Source: Planctomycetota bacterium
GTDB lineage: Bacteria; Planctomycetota; SZUA-567
Direction of reading: 5' to 3'
Assembly: GCA_031278535.1 (NCBI GenBank)
Contig: JAITKH010000396.1
Coordinates: 1 to 6,732, forward strand
Length of the DNA stretch: 6,732 nt
Under the pieces are notes generated by a model that saw only the letters and a program-made list of their open reading frames with translations, was not told the DNA's origin and searched no databases. Below, piece by piece: positions 6,354 to 6,732 of the stretch (position 1 is its first letter; each line of letters starts with the position of its first letter). The position numbers were made by a program, and so were the translations under genes.

Positions 6354-6710
6354 TCAATAGCGCTTTTTCCTTTTTTTCTTTCGCGTGAGGGAAATGGCGT
6401 CCTCGCCCGCGCGTTCCTCCTGGCCATGCCGGCCGATCGGCGAGGGCGAGGGAAAAATATCGGTGGGCTGGCTTTCCGCCGGCACGGCGAGGAGGGCGTC
6501 GATCAGGATTTTTGCCTCTTCGACGGCGCCGGCCTCCAGACAGCCGGCCTGAAGGCGGCGGCAGGTCCTGTAGGCGCCCTGCCAAATCGTTTCGGGATCC
6601 CTGCCTTTTTCGAACCAGATCAACTGCCAGCCCGGAGAGTCGGGGTTGCACTGCCCGCGGACGGCCATGCCATTTGGACCGAATTCCGCGGGTTTTCCAA
6701 TGCTCAACAT
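6354..6710 (-). CDS. uncharacterised small protein upstream of hydG
   Basis: I do not recognise this 118-residue product. The central part (about 23-78) looks like a compact folded domain: a tryptophan-rich strand-like piece (GWQLIWFEKG, IWQGAY), then an amphipathic helix (RTCRRLQAG) and a second helix (VEEAKILIDALLAV). It then becomes low-complexity and polar and ends in the very basic RKKKRKKRY. Three cysteines are scattered, without a metal-binding pattern. No signal peptide or membrane segment is seen, so it is probably cytoplasmic. The start is uncertain: ATG 6710 has only a weak GGAAA upstream, and the frame stays open to the window edge, so the 5' end may be missing; ATG 6668 is an alternative. 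It lies 55 nt before hydG on the same strand and is probably cotranscribed. It does not resemble HydE, HydF or the small hydrogenase regulator TM1266. Confidence 0.6.
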   Translation of the reverse strand: MLSIGKPAEFGPNGMAVRGQCNPDSPGWQLIWFEKGRDPETIWQGAYRTCRRLQAGCLEAGAVEEAKILIDALLAVPAESQPTDIFPSPSPIGRHGQEERAGEDAISLTRKKKRKKRY

Positions 6711-6732
6711 GACTTTCCGTTCGCCACTTGAC

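Overview
The window comes from a GC-rich (about 60% by eye) Gram-negative anaerobe. An outer-membrane autotransporter implies a diderm envelope, and HydG implies a maturation pathway for oxygen-sensitive [FeFe]-hydrogenase. A cobalamin adenosyltransferase adds coenzyme-B12 metabolism. Desulfovibrio-like, Synergistota or similar lineages would fit, but the sequence alone does not identify the species. It reads as ordinary chromosome: I see no transposase, integrase, CRISPR array, tRNA or rRNA.

Left part, plus strand (1-925). The window opens in the 3' end of an upstream reading frame with a hydrophobic, membrane-like C-terminus but no usable start codon in its frame. Its stop overlaps, as ATGA, the start of a short EutT-family cobalamin adenosyltransferase (158-760). 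A 165-nt gap follows, with a weak terminator-like structure and a foldable leader.

Centre, plus strand (926-3403). A complete 825-residue autotransporter has a signal peptide, a passenger of about nine degenerate Asn/Gly-rich repeats likely to form a beta-helix, and a C-terminal beta-barrel ending in Phe.

Convergent junction (3404-3568). This 165-nt spacer is packed with inverted repeats. They include a 10-bp GC-rich hairpin and a tandem pair of near-identical 13-nt mini-hairpins. It is the likely bidirectional transcription end for the two flanking genes.

Right part, minus strand (3569-6732). Three genes run right to left with 55- and 57-nt gaps: an unrecognised small protein (6354-6710), hydG (4883-6298) and otnK (3569-4825). 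Spacing suggests one transcript. HydG makes the iron-CO-CN synthon for the H-cluster of [FeFe]-hydrogenase, and OtnK phosphorylates a four-carbon sugar acid. No functional link between them is known to me, and the usual partners of each (HydE/HydF; OtnC/OtnI) are not in the window.

I do not see a clear new multi-gene system. The items most worth a second look are the broken membrane-protein frame before the adenosyltransferase, the hairpin array at the convergent junction, the uncharacterised gene before hydG and the unusual hydG-otnK pairing.
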